NCBI RefSeq assembly: GCF_004359215.1
Contig: NC_090610.1
Coordinates: forward strand, 13,710,298-13,721,098
DNA length: 10,801 nt
Source: Bremia lactucae
Lineage: Eukaryota; Oomycota; Peronosporomycetes; Peronosporales; Peronosporaceae
Direction: 5' to 3'
Position numbers and translations under genes: made by a program. Shown piece by piece: positions 1 through 6,075 of the stretch. The number at the start of each line of letters is the position of its first letter. The stretch's first letter is position 1. The notes under the pieces are model-generated. The model ran no database searches and had not been told where the DNA came from. It saw only the letters and a list, made by a program, of their open reading frames with translations.

Positions 1-55
1 GCAGAGCACTCGCTTCGTAAGCGAAAGGTCGGTGGTTCAATCCCGCCTGGGGGCT
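1..55 (+). tRNA. tRNA-Thr (anticodon CGU), 3' 55 nt, cut by window edge
   Basis: The first base corresponds to position 18 of the 72-nt tRNA-Thr seen complete at 2450 and 9681. The second half of the D-arm, the anticodon loop TTCGTAA (anticodon CGT), the T-arm GGTGG-TTCAATC-CCGCC and the 3' acceptor strand TGGGGGC plus T are present and identical to the other copies. A Pol III terminator (four Ts) follows at 57-61. It would decode ACG threonine codons. The 5' end is outside the window. Confidence 0.9.
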
Positions 56-643
56 GCTTTTGACTTTTGCTTCACATCTGGTCAATTTTTGATTGGAGGG
101 TCCTATAATCACTCTTTTTGAATTATGCTTACTATCATCAATACGAGATAATTGTACGTTCATTACGCCACGCTCTTGTTGCATCGGAGAATACGACGCT
201 GTACTTTCGTTGGGGCTGGCTACATTTTATGTCGATGTCATCTTGACAACACACGCAAGATGACGTTGGTACATAGTACCGCGCACAGTCACGATGCGTA
301 TCGTAAAATTTTCGAAGTACCAACACCCGCCGCAGAATATTCATCTAGCAACTCGCGTCATTTATTGCGCTATTCGTTCATCCTTATTTTCCTACGCTGC
401 TTTTGTACAAGGGTACCATGCGATCAAAGTTTACAAGACCAATAAGTTTGCGTGCATCAAATGCGCTTGTAAAGGCGTGAATTCGCTATAGCCGGTGGAA
501 CAACGTACGTTTATGTCGATTTGGCTTTGCGAGCTAGGCAAATGTAAGCAAGAGAAAAATATATTGCCTCGTATGCTCGCATGCTACATTTGGTCTGGTT
601 CGTAGTATTTGTTGATGCTTGCTGTTGAAAAAGATTGATCAAA
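56..643 (+). other. Thr-Ser spacer, unit A: no gene, several hairpins
   Basis: The spacer recurs in units B and D and its distal part in unit C. An apparent 97-codon frame (152-445) starts at TTG, is broken by a one-base insertion in unit B and resembles no known protein, so it is not called. Small inverted repeats cluster in the middle: GTCATCTTG (237-245) with CAAGATGAC (256-264), GGTAC/GTACC (268-272, 276-280) and ACGAT/ATCGT (291-295, 300-304). A TATAAT-like string lies near 105. No tRNA or known snRNA motif was found. Confidence 0.6.
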
Positions 644-724
644 GACAGCTTGGCCGAGTGGTTAAGGCGTTAGCCTGCTAAGTTAATGGGGTAACCCGCG
701 TGAGTTCGAATCTCACAGCTGTCG
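644..724 (+). tRNA. tRNA-Ser (anticodon GCU), unit A
   Basis: This is a class II tRNA of 81 nt that folds fully: acceptor GACAGCT/AGCTGTC with G discriminator, D-arm GCC...GGC with the GG of the D-loop, anticodon stem TTAGC/GTTAA around loop CTGCTAA (anticodon GCT at 677-679), long variable arm with GGG/CCC stem, and T-arm GTGAG-TTCGAAT-CTCAC. The long variable arm is the serine identity feature, and GCU decodes AGC and AGU. Here the 3' flank is GATTTCT, so the four-T terminator seen in units B and D is reduced to three Ts. Confidence 0.95.
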
Positions 725-887
725 ATTTCTGCTGTGATATGCCGCTTTATAAAGTCCTTAATGTTCGCTTTGCAGGGCTGTTAGGAATCGAAAGGAGCGT
801 GCGTCCGCGTTAATATACAGCTGGAATGCTGCCTGGGGTACGGCCTCATCCTACGAAAGTAGTTATGGATGAGTTGTCAAAGAATCA

Positions 888-895
888 TATATGTA
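888..895 (+). promoter_or_regulatory. U6 TATA element, unit A (variant TATATGTA)
   Basis: It lies about 31 bp upstream of the U6 start, the usual place for the TATA box of a Pol III snRNA gene. Units B, C and D have TATATATA at the same place; unit A has a substitution giving TATATGTA, which may weaken it. The flanking AGAATCA and GGCGGAAAATAGAAATAGGG are conserved in all units, and the latter may contain initiation determinants. Confidence 0.65.
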
Positions 896-918
896 GGCGG
901 AAAATAGAAATAGGGTAG

Positions 919-1022
919 GAACCACTTCGGTGGTCATCCGTAAAAATTGGAACGATACAGAGAAGATTAGCTTGGCCCCTGCGCAAGGATGACACGCATA
1001 AATCGAGAAGTATCGCACTTTT
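919..1022 (+). ncRNA. U6 spliceosomal snRNA, unit A (one core substitution)
   Basis: U6 snRNA forms the catalytic centre of the spliceosome with U2. The 5' stem-loop ACCAC-TTCG-GTGGT, the ACAGAGA box, the AGC triad and the internal stem-loop segment (GGCCCCTGCGCAAGGATGACACGC) are visible, followed by four Ts at 1019-1022 as terminator and 3' U-tail. Against unit D, the base just after the AGC triad is T instead of A (position 972), and the TATA box is altered. The start is placed by the TATA spacing and the 5' stem, so it may be off by one or two bases. It could still be functional, but looks like an early decaying copy. Confidence 0.85.
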
Positions 1023-1167
1023 CATTTCACGCCCGTAATTAGGCGACTCGTGTGATGAAACGGTCGCACAGCGAGGAAACTCGCGCAGGAGACGTCAGCG
1101 ATGATGCTTTATCTTGTACAGCTTTCCTGTGGAGGAGTGATAGACGTACTGGCAAAACTATTGACTT
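1023..1167 (+). other. U6-Trp spacer, unit A, with conserved hairpins
   Basis: This short spacer lies between convergent genes (U6 on +, tRNA-Trp on -). It contains a perfect hairpin GCGAG-GAAA-CTCGC at 1071-1084 with a GNRA-type tetraloop, shared by units A, B and D. Downstream, CAGGAGA can pair with TTTCCTG; in unit B the latter reads TCTCCTG, so the difference exchanges a G-C for a G-U pair. No known RNA family is recognised. Confidence 0.45.
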
Positions 1168-1231
1168 GAGGGGATCGAACCCCCGACCGCTGGGTCGGGA
1201 ATCCAGCGCCCTACCACTGAGCTATTCCCCC
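1168..1231 (-). pseudogene. tRNA-Trp-like pseudogene, unit A (acceptor strand deleted, anticodon CCC)
   Basis: It reads like the unit B gene through 5' acceptor GGGGGAA, D-arm GCTC...GAGC (here GGGC), anticodon arm and T-arm, but then lacks the seven bases TTCCCTC that form the 3' acceptor strand. CCCTC occurs twice in unit B around the lost segment, so slippage between these copies explains the deletion. The anticodon loop is TTCCCGA (CCC) instead of TTCCAGA (CCA). Without an acceptor stem it cannot make a normal tRNA. Confidence 0.75.
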
Positions 1232-1233
1232 GC

Positions 1234-1783
1234 GATCTAAGCAACACTTATTCTTTGACTGTGCAGTTGCCGCAGAGTTCTGGGAGCATGTTACTCGGTT
1301 GGTGACTCCTTTTTTTAGTCGCGTGTGACTTGGCTGAATATTGTGATGGCGACGACACCAAGAGTTCGAGAAGAGTGGAGAGACAGCATGGCAGTGCTTT
1401 AAGACTTCTGGCGCACGCTTCGAGCGGTAATGCTCCACTTTCTCTAAATCGACCGCAACAGGTGTCTCTTCGATGGACGGCAGCCGACACCAGCACTTCC
1501 GGCTTTAGCGGTTATTTTCTCGACAGCTTGTGCCCACTTCCGGCACAGCCTTCGACTTCGCTAAGAACCTGAACAGCAGACGACACAAGCCGACATTATC
1601 GTCAAGATGATGCACCATCACCAAGTCTTCCACGACTACGGGATTTACGTACGTAAATTCCCGATGGCAGTACGCATGCTTTCCCAGGAGGGCTTGTGCT
1701 CCTTTTATTCATTGACAAGCAGCTGCCTCTGCTTCTACAGAACCCACTTTTCTGATACGAGGAGGACCCAGTCCCCTCAACCT
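1234..1783. other. Unrecognised 550-bp segment between units A and B
   Basis: It replaces the expected Trp-Thr spacer, tRNA-Thr, Thr-Ser spacer, tRNA-Ser and start of the Ser-U6 spacer. Sequence diverges from the repeat right after the tRNA-Trp 5' end and rejoins it at about 1784. Short frames exist on both strands (80 codons at 1330-1572, 61 at 1607-1792), but none resembles a known protein. A run of seven Ts is at 1310-1316, and a near-palindrome centred on TACGTACGTA lies at 1639-1663. No terminal repeats or target duplication were found. Confidence 0.5.
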
Positions 1784-1927
1784 GCTTCATAAAGTCCTTA
1801 ATGTTCGCTTTGCAGGTCTGTTAGGAATCGAAAGGAGCGTGCGTCCGCGTTGGTATACAGCTGGAATGCTGCCTGGGGTACGGCCTCATCCAACGAAAGT
1901 AGTTATGGATGAGTTGTCAAAGAATCA

Positions 1928-1935
1928 TATATATA
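1928..1935 (+). promoter_or_regulatory. U6 TATA element, unit B
   Basis: TATATATA lies about 31 bp upstream of the U6 start, as expected for a Pol III snRNA promoter, with flanks identical to units A and D. Confidence 0.7.
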
Positions 1936-1958
1936 GGCGGAAAATAGAAATAGGGTAG

Positions 1959-2062
1959 GAACCACTTCGGTGGTCATCCGTAAAAATTGGAACGATACAG
2001 ATAAGATTAGCATGGCCCCTGCGCAAGGATGACACGCATACAACGAGAAGTATCGCACTTTT
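1959..2062 (+). pseudogene. U6 snRNA copy, unit B, with mutated ACAGAGA box
   Basis: It is full length with 5' stem-loop, AGC triad, internal stem-loop and T-run at 2059-2062, so by extent it looks like a gene. The ACAGAGA box, which pairs with the intron 5' splice site, reads ACAGATA: G to T at 2002. That box is nearly invariant in eukaryotic U6. The 3' domain also differs from units A and D (CATACAACGAG against CATAAATCGAG). The promoter is intact, so it may be transcribed, but a splicing role is doubtful. Confidence 0.7.
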
Positions 2063-2206
2063 CATTTCACGCCTGTAATTGGGCGACTAGTCTGATGAAA
2101 CGGTCGCACAGCGAGGAAACTCGCGCAGGAGACGACAGCGATGATGCCTAATCTTGTACAGCTCTCCTGTGGAGGAGTGATAGACGTACTGGCAAAACTG
2201 TTGACT
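2063..2206 (+). other. U6-Trp spacer, unit B, with conserved hairpins
   Basis: It has the same layout as unit A. GCGAG-GAAA-CTCGC at 2111-2124 is a perfect stem with a GAAA loop. CAGGAGA (2126-2132) is complementary over 7 bp to TCTCCTG (2163-2169). CTGATGA precedes the first hairpin, but the helices a hammerhead ribozyme needs are absent. It may be an unrecognised structured RNA or a 3' processing region of U6. Confidence 0.4.
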
Positions 2207-2278
2207 TGAGGGAAGAGGGGACCGAACCCCCGACCGCTTGGTCTGGAATCCAGCGCTCTACCACTGAGCTATTCCCCC
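2207..2278 (-). tRNA. tRNA-Trp-like gene (anticodon CCA), unit B
   Basis: The 72 nt on the minus strand fold as follows: acceptor GGGGGAA/TTCCCTC with A discriminator (one G-T pair), D-arm GCTC-AGTGGTA-GAGC, anticodon loop TTCCAGA (CCA, at 2244-2246 on +) and T-arm GGGGG-TTCGGTC-CCCTC. The loop is close to CTCCAGA of eukaryotic tRNA-Trp, which supports tryptophan. The anticodon stem is poor: CTGGA against CCAAG gives mismatches at 29-41 and 31-39, and the second is shared with unit A. It may be a weak gene or an early pseudogene. It is convergent with U6 and divergent from tRNA-Thr. Confidence 0.6.
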
Positions 2279-2449
2279 GCCCTGGCTTGAAAGAAAGTCA
2301 TACTTATAGAATCATTGGATTTGCGATCGCTCTTATTGAATTCGGCTACCTGAGGTAGCTCTTGTGGAGGGTATTACTCTGTGTTGTGGCTGTCCCTAAA
2401 CCATGTTTCTATGTTGTGTTTATAATTTAGCAAACCTGTTTTAACTTGT
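2279..2449. other. Trp-Thr divergent spacer, unit B, with 7-bp inverted repeat
   Basis: The spacer separates the 5' ends of two divergent tRNA genes and is repeated almost identically at 9510-9680. A perfect inverted repeat GCTACCT-G-AGGTAGC lies at 2345-2359, with copy D at 9576-9590. A TATAATTTAG string is about 30 bp upstream of tRNA-Thr. No gene is seen; the inverted repeat is a candidate shared upstream element or hairpin. Confidence 0.4.
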
Positions 2450-2521
2450 GCCCCTATAGCTCAGTGGCAGAGCACTCGCTTCGTAAGCGAAAGGTCGGTG
2501 GTTCAATCCCGCCTGGGGGCT
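2450..2521 (+). tRNA. tRNA-Thr (anticodon CGU), unit B
   Basis: The 72-nt cloverleaf has acceptor GCCCCTA/TGGGGGC with T discriminator, D-arm GCTC-AGTGGCA-GAGC, anticodon stem CTCGC/GCGAA (outermost pair C-A mismatched) around TTCGTAA with anticodon CGT at 2482-2484, and T-arm GGTGG-TTCAATC-CCGCC. It reads ACG. Internal A and B boxes are intact and four Ts follow closely as terminator. All copies in the window match where they overlap, the least mutated gene of the array. Confidence 0.93.
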
Positions 2522-3112
2522 GCTTTTGACTTTTGCTTCAATACTGGTCAATTTTTGATAGGAGGGTCCTATAATCACTCTTTTTGAATTATGCTTACTA
2601 TCATCAATACGAGATAATTGTACGTTCATTACGCCACGCTCTTGTTGCATCGGAGAATACGACGCTGTACTTTCGTTGGGGCTGGCTAAATTTTTATGTC
2701 GATGTCATCTTGACAACACACGCAAGATGATGTATGTACATAGTACCGCGCACAGTCACGATGCGTATCGTAAAATTTTCGAAGTATTAACACCCGCCGC
2801 AGAATATTCATCTAGCAACTCGCGTCATTTATTGCGCTATTCGTTCATCCTTGTTATCCTTTGCTGCTTTTGTACAAGGGTACCATGCGATCAGAGTTTA
2901 CAAGACCAATAAGTTTGCGTGCATCAAATGCGCTTGTAAAGGCGTGAATTCGCTATAGCCGGTGGAACAACGTACGTTTATGTCGATTTGGCTTTGCGAG
3001 ATAGGCAAAAATGTAAGCAAGAGAAAAATATATTGCCTCGTATGCTCGCATGCTTCATTTGGTCTGGTTTGTAGTATTTGTTGATGCTTGCTGTTGATAA
3101 AGATTGATCAAA
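2522..3112 (+). other. Thr-Ser spacer, unit B: no gene
   Basis: It is near-identical to 56-643 and 9753-10339, with scattered substitutions and one-base indels. An extra T near 2691-2696 shifts the frame that appears open in units A and D, which argues against a protein. The GTCATCTTG/CAAGATGAT inverted repeat is kept, with one pair turned to G-T. Nothing else is recognised. Confidence 0.6.
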
Positions 3113-3193
3113 GACAGCTTGGCCGAGTTGTTAAGGCGTTAGCCTACTAAGTTAATGGGGAAACCCGCGTGAGTTCGAATCTCACAGCTGTCG
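3113..3193 (+). pseudogene. tRNA-Ser variant with anticodon ACU, unit B (probable pseudogene)
   Basis: It has the 81-nt class II structure of the other copies with three substitutions: the first of the conserved D-loop GG pair is now T (3129), the anticodon GCT became ACT (3146-3148), and one base changed in the variable loop. Loss of G18 should weaken the D-loop/T-loop contact that holds the L-shape. A34 is normally deaminated to inosine in eukaryotes and would then also read AGA (arginine), so such a gene would be risky if expressed. A TTTT terminator is present. Probably non-functional, though acceptor and T-arm are perfect. Confidence 0.75.
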
Positions 3194-3400
3194 TTTTCTG
3201 TTGTGATATGCCACTTTATGAAGTCCTTAATGTTCGCTTTGCAGGTCTGTTAGGAATCGAAAGGAGCGTGCCTCCGCGTTGGTATACAGCTGGAATGCTG
3301 CCTGGGATGTTGATTTACGTTAACGCTATGAGCTTGAAGATGGGCTTACGGTCGAGATTGCAAACCGGAAAGTAAGTTATATTTTTGAGTTTATCTCAAT

Positions 3401-3451
3401 CTTACCGTTAACTTTATCCTACCGTTAATTCTTTCCTATCGTTCGCTGCGC
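3401..3451. repeat. Three imperfect 17-bp repeats inside the LTR
   Basis: Units begin CTTACCGTTAAC (3401), CCTACCGTTAAT (3418) and CCTATCGTTCGC (3435), each 17 bp, sharing a CCTACCGTT-like core with increasing divergence. In element orientation they lie in the 3' part of the LTR. Their function is unknown; direct repeats in LTRs often serve as protein-binding sites. Confidence 0.5.
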
Positions 3452-3553
3452 CCCCTTTCCCACATATGTGGACTACTACAAATAAGGGACGTCACTGTCT
3501 GGCGGTACAGTGCTGGTGAACCCCAAACACCACTTCCCGAAGGTTTTACTTTT

Positions 3554-3627
3554 TGTCGTTACCGGGTATCGAACCGGTGACCAGTGGGACGACGCACCGC
3601 CATGCCTTACCCGACTGAGCCACAACA
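3554..3627 (-). other. tRNA-like element with A and B boxes inside the LTR
   Basis: The minus strand has a canonical A box TGGCTCAGTCGG (3622-3611) and B box GGTTCGATACC (3575-3565), start to start 47 nt apart, as in tRNA genes and tRNA-derived SINE heads. The ends pair as an acceptor stem, TGTTGTG with AACGACA (six of seven including one G-T), and ACCGG/CCGGT forms a T-stem with an 8-nt loop. The D-stem and anticodon stem are poor, and no isotype can be assigned. It may be a SINE head captured by the LTR or an internal Pol III promoter of the LTR. Confidence 0.6.
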
Positions 3628-3678
3628 GGCGATATTTTCCACACTCAAATTCTCCGTATAATTCTTGTCATACGATCC

Positions 3679-3684
3679 CTTATA
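3679..3684 (-). promoter_or_regulatory. Possible LTR TATA box
   Basis: TATAAG on the minus strand, within GTGTATAAGGG about 55 bp into the LTR, is a candidate Pol II TATA box for element transcription. It is supported only by sequence and by its position in the 5' part of the LTR. Confidence 0.3.
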
Positions 3685-3736
3685 CACGCATATGCATAAA
3701 GCGCAACACTTTCGATGAACACATCAATCTTCAACA

Positions 3737-3746
3737 CTCTCCCTTG
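3737..3746 (-). other. Polypurine tract
   Basis: CAAGGGAGAG on the minus strand directly precedes the LTR start TGTTGAAG and lies 23-32 nt beyond the pol stop codon. This is the expected place for the primer of plus-strand DNA synthesis. Confidence 0.7.
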
Positions 3747-3768
3747 ATGGGCACTCGAAGTGATGCCC

Positions 3769-5304
3769 TTATGCTGCCGTGACGAGTCCCATGATAAACT
3801 TGGTGTGCTTGTCTCTTGGAAGAGCCTTGGTTAACCCGTCCGTGATCATTTCTTCAGTTGGCTTGTACTCCACTGCAATTACCTCACTCGCCACCTTCTC
3901 ACGCAAGAAATGAAACTTGATGTCGATGTGCTTCGTGCGCGAATGGTAGACAGGATTCTTGGCAAGCGCAATACATCCTTGATTGTCTTGAAAGATCGTC
4001 GTCGCCGTATCAGTCTTGTACTCCAAGTCCTTTATCAGATTTCGAAGCCAGACTGCCTCTTGAGTTGCGCTATACAGACTCATGTACTCTGCTTCCGTGC
4101 TTGATGTCGCAACGGTTGGTTGTCGCTTGGAATTCCATGAGAACGTGCCGCCGTTCAGGAAGAACACGTATCCTGTCGTTGAACGCCGCGTGTCTAAGTC
4201 GCCTGCCAAGTTTGCGTCTGCAAATCCAATAAGCTCTCCTTTGTTAACGCCGCTAAACACAATGCTGATATCTTTAGTTGTCTTCAAGTATTTGAGAATT
4301 CGCTTGGCCGCCACCCAATGTGACTTCCCGTAGCGCTCACAGAATTTGGCAACTTCGCCAACCGCATGCGCGATGTCTGGTCGTGTACACGTCGCTATGT
4401 ACATTAATGCACCCACCAGTTCGCGATACGGAAATCTCGGTACAAACGCTTCCTCTTCAGGCATCTTCACCAGTTTCGAGTTGTTGTCCGCTGGTGTGTG
4501 CACGTCCTTGCAATTCTCAATTCCATACTTTTCCGAGAGTCGCCTGATGTATGCCTTCTGGTTCATCTTGATCAAGTGTTTATCGCGCTTGCGGTGAATC
4601 TCGATTCCTAAGCAGTACTTGAGAACCCCAAGCTCTTTGATGCTGAGCTCTTGCTTAAGCGCACGTTTAATGTTCGTTATGTGCTCCTTAGTCTTGCCGA
4701 ACAGCATTAGGTCGTCCACGTAGATTACAATGATGCTGTATTCGCCGCTTGACACTCGAATAAACACACACGGATCTGCTGAAGTGCGTTTGAATCCTTG
4801 GTTCTTCAAATGCTGATTCAGTTTGCTGTTCCACTGCCGCGCCGCTTGCTTGGTTCCATACAGCGCTTTCTGCAGCAAACACTTATTCATCGGATTTTGT
4901 TGATCTTCAAAACCGTCGGGTTGGTCCATGTAGATCTCCTCATCAACTTCTCCACACAAGAATGCGGTATCAACGTCGACGTTTTCTGCCTCCAAGTCTT
5001 CAGCAGCTGCAATTGCCAACACCGTATTGATTGACTCTTTGCGTGCCACTGGAGCAAAAGTCTCGACGAAGTCGATCCCGGGCCGCTGCGTAAATCCTTT
5101 TGCAACCAATCGTGCCTTAAACTTGACAATATTTCCACTTGGATCGCGCTTGATCCGAAATACCCACTTGCAGCCAACAGCCTTCTTGTTCGGTGGCATG
5201 TCCACTAACGCCAATGTGCTGTGTTCGTTGAGTGACTGCATCTCACTCTTCATCGCTTCCAGCCACTGCTTCTTGTTCTTACTCTTTAATACTTCTTCGT
5301 AGCT
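3769..5304 (-). pseudogene. pol: copia pol, 3' part: reverse transcriptase and RNase H
   Basis: This frame ends at the natural pol stop (3769-3771). Counting from the ATG at 5253, the copia RT domain covers about residues 10-260, with the catalytic YVDD at 178-181 (codons at 4722-4711); RNase H follows with acidic residues D346, E387, D423 and probably D444 in the typical GFADA, STEAEY and QDNQG contexts. These domains would copy the element RNA into DNA. The frame continues upstream of that ATG to the TAA at 5305-5307 with family-like residues (SYEEVLKSKN), so the TAA is a nonsense mutation and not a gene boundary. This part shows no other lesion. Confidence 0.93.
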
Positions 5305-6075
5305 TTAAGCTTTTTCTCCATCACAATCTGCAACAAAGCAATAGAACGAGTCTTCTCCTTCAAAATCGTCCAAGTTAAAGTGACCGCGACGTAAGTTGGG
5401 AAACTCTTGTTCGTAGCGCACCACACCGCGCTTCTTTCGAACTGGTCGCATCATCCACTCTTCTTCGCCGTCTCTTCCAGGCGTGCTTGATGCTCGAGCG
5501 GGAATTTGACCTTGAACACTGGACTCGTTTTGACTACCACGAATCGGATCACGGCAAGCTCGAAGTGGCGGAGTCCGAAGCCTTTCATCATTTGCTGGAA
5601 CCTCCACACCATTGTCGTTAAGTGTCGACGTCTCCAAATTTTCATCATCATCAATGATGTCGATAATTTGATCGTCTTCCCATTTCATTCCCTTCGAAAT
5701 GGGATGTTCAGCAAATGTCACGCTTCTTGAAATTATGATCGAGCCATCATCCGCGTTAAGTAATCGGTACGCCTTGTGATCCTTTGCATAGCCAAGAAAA
5801 TTACACTTCACGCCCGAATCGTCCAGCTTCTTTCGTTTCTCCTTTGTTACGTGCGCGTAGCATTGCGAACCAAACACGCGCATGTGATCGATGCGCGGCT
5901 TTCGCTTGAACAACATCTCGTACGGACTTGACTTCTTGTTCGACGAGTTTGGAACCACGTTCCGAATGTCTGCTGCTGTCATTAAAGCTTCGCACCAGTA
6001 AGACTTGTCGAGACCGCTGTCCTTAAGCATGCAGCGCGTCATCTCTACCAGAATTCGATTCATGCGCTCTGCCAT
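5305..6075 (-). pseudogene. pol: copia pol, middle part: integrase C-terminal half and linker to RT
   Basis: It begins with AERMNR, which carries the third acidic residue (E) of the integrase D,D-35-E triad, and continues with the integrase C-terminal region (e.g. SPYEMLF, FLGYAKDHKAYRL) and an acidic, poorly conserved linker towards RT. It is in the same frame as the RT part, separated only by the TAA at 5305-5307, and in a different frame from the upstream part because of the 2-bp insertion. Listed separately because the lesions break pol here. Confidence 0.88.

Larger units (their letters stand above)
1..1233 (+). repeat. Tandem Pol III unit A (left-truncated by window edge)
   Basis: The unit runs partial tRNA-Thr, tRNA-Ser, U6 and reverse-strand tRNA-Trp-like pseudogene. 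The same order and spacer sequence recur in units B and D, and part of it inverted in unit C. Homology to unit B continues through the tRNA-Trp 5' end and stops at about 1233, where unrelated sequence begins. Spacers are as similar between units as the genes, which indicates recent duplication or homogenisation. Confidence 0.9.
1784..3307 (+). repeat. Tandem Pol III unit B, truncated at both ends
   Basis: It begins within the Ser-U6 spacer, then runs U6, tRNA-Trp (-), tRNA-Thr and tRNA-Ser, and stops within the next Ser-U6 spacer where the copia LTR begins. It spans a unit boundary and so shows the head-to-tail order. It carries lesions in U6 (2002) and tRNA-Ser (3129, 3146), while its tRNA-Thr matches the other copies. 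Confidence 0.9.
3308..3736 (-). repeat. 3' LTR of the copia element (429 bp)
   Basis: On the plus strand it starts TGTTGA (3308-3313) and ends TCAACA (up to 3736), the short inverted TG...CA ends of an LTR. The inner end adjoins a polypurine tract just after the pol stop; the outer end coincides with the point where unit B is interrupted. No second LTR is present for comparison, so the limits rest on these signals. It contains a tRNA-like segment (3554-3627), three imperfect 17-bp repeats (3401-3451) and a TATAAG string on the minus strand. Confidence 0.82.

Noticed and set aside
152..445. 97-codon frame repeated at 9848-10141 (and partly 2676-2912) as a conserved small protein
   Set aside because: It starts at TTG, is frame-broken in unit B, and is conserved only because the whole repeat is near-identical; the opposite strand shows equally conserved frames.
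2094..2124. Hammerhead ribozyme (CTGATGA followed by GAAAC downstream of U6)
   Set aside because: The bases between CTGATGA and GAAA cannot form stem II, no matching stem III and cleavage site follow, and unit A has GTGATGA.
2090..2150. Box C/D snoRNA (TGATGA and GATGATG strings)
   Set aside because: No properly spaced D box with terminal stem was found, and the C-like box is altered in unit A.
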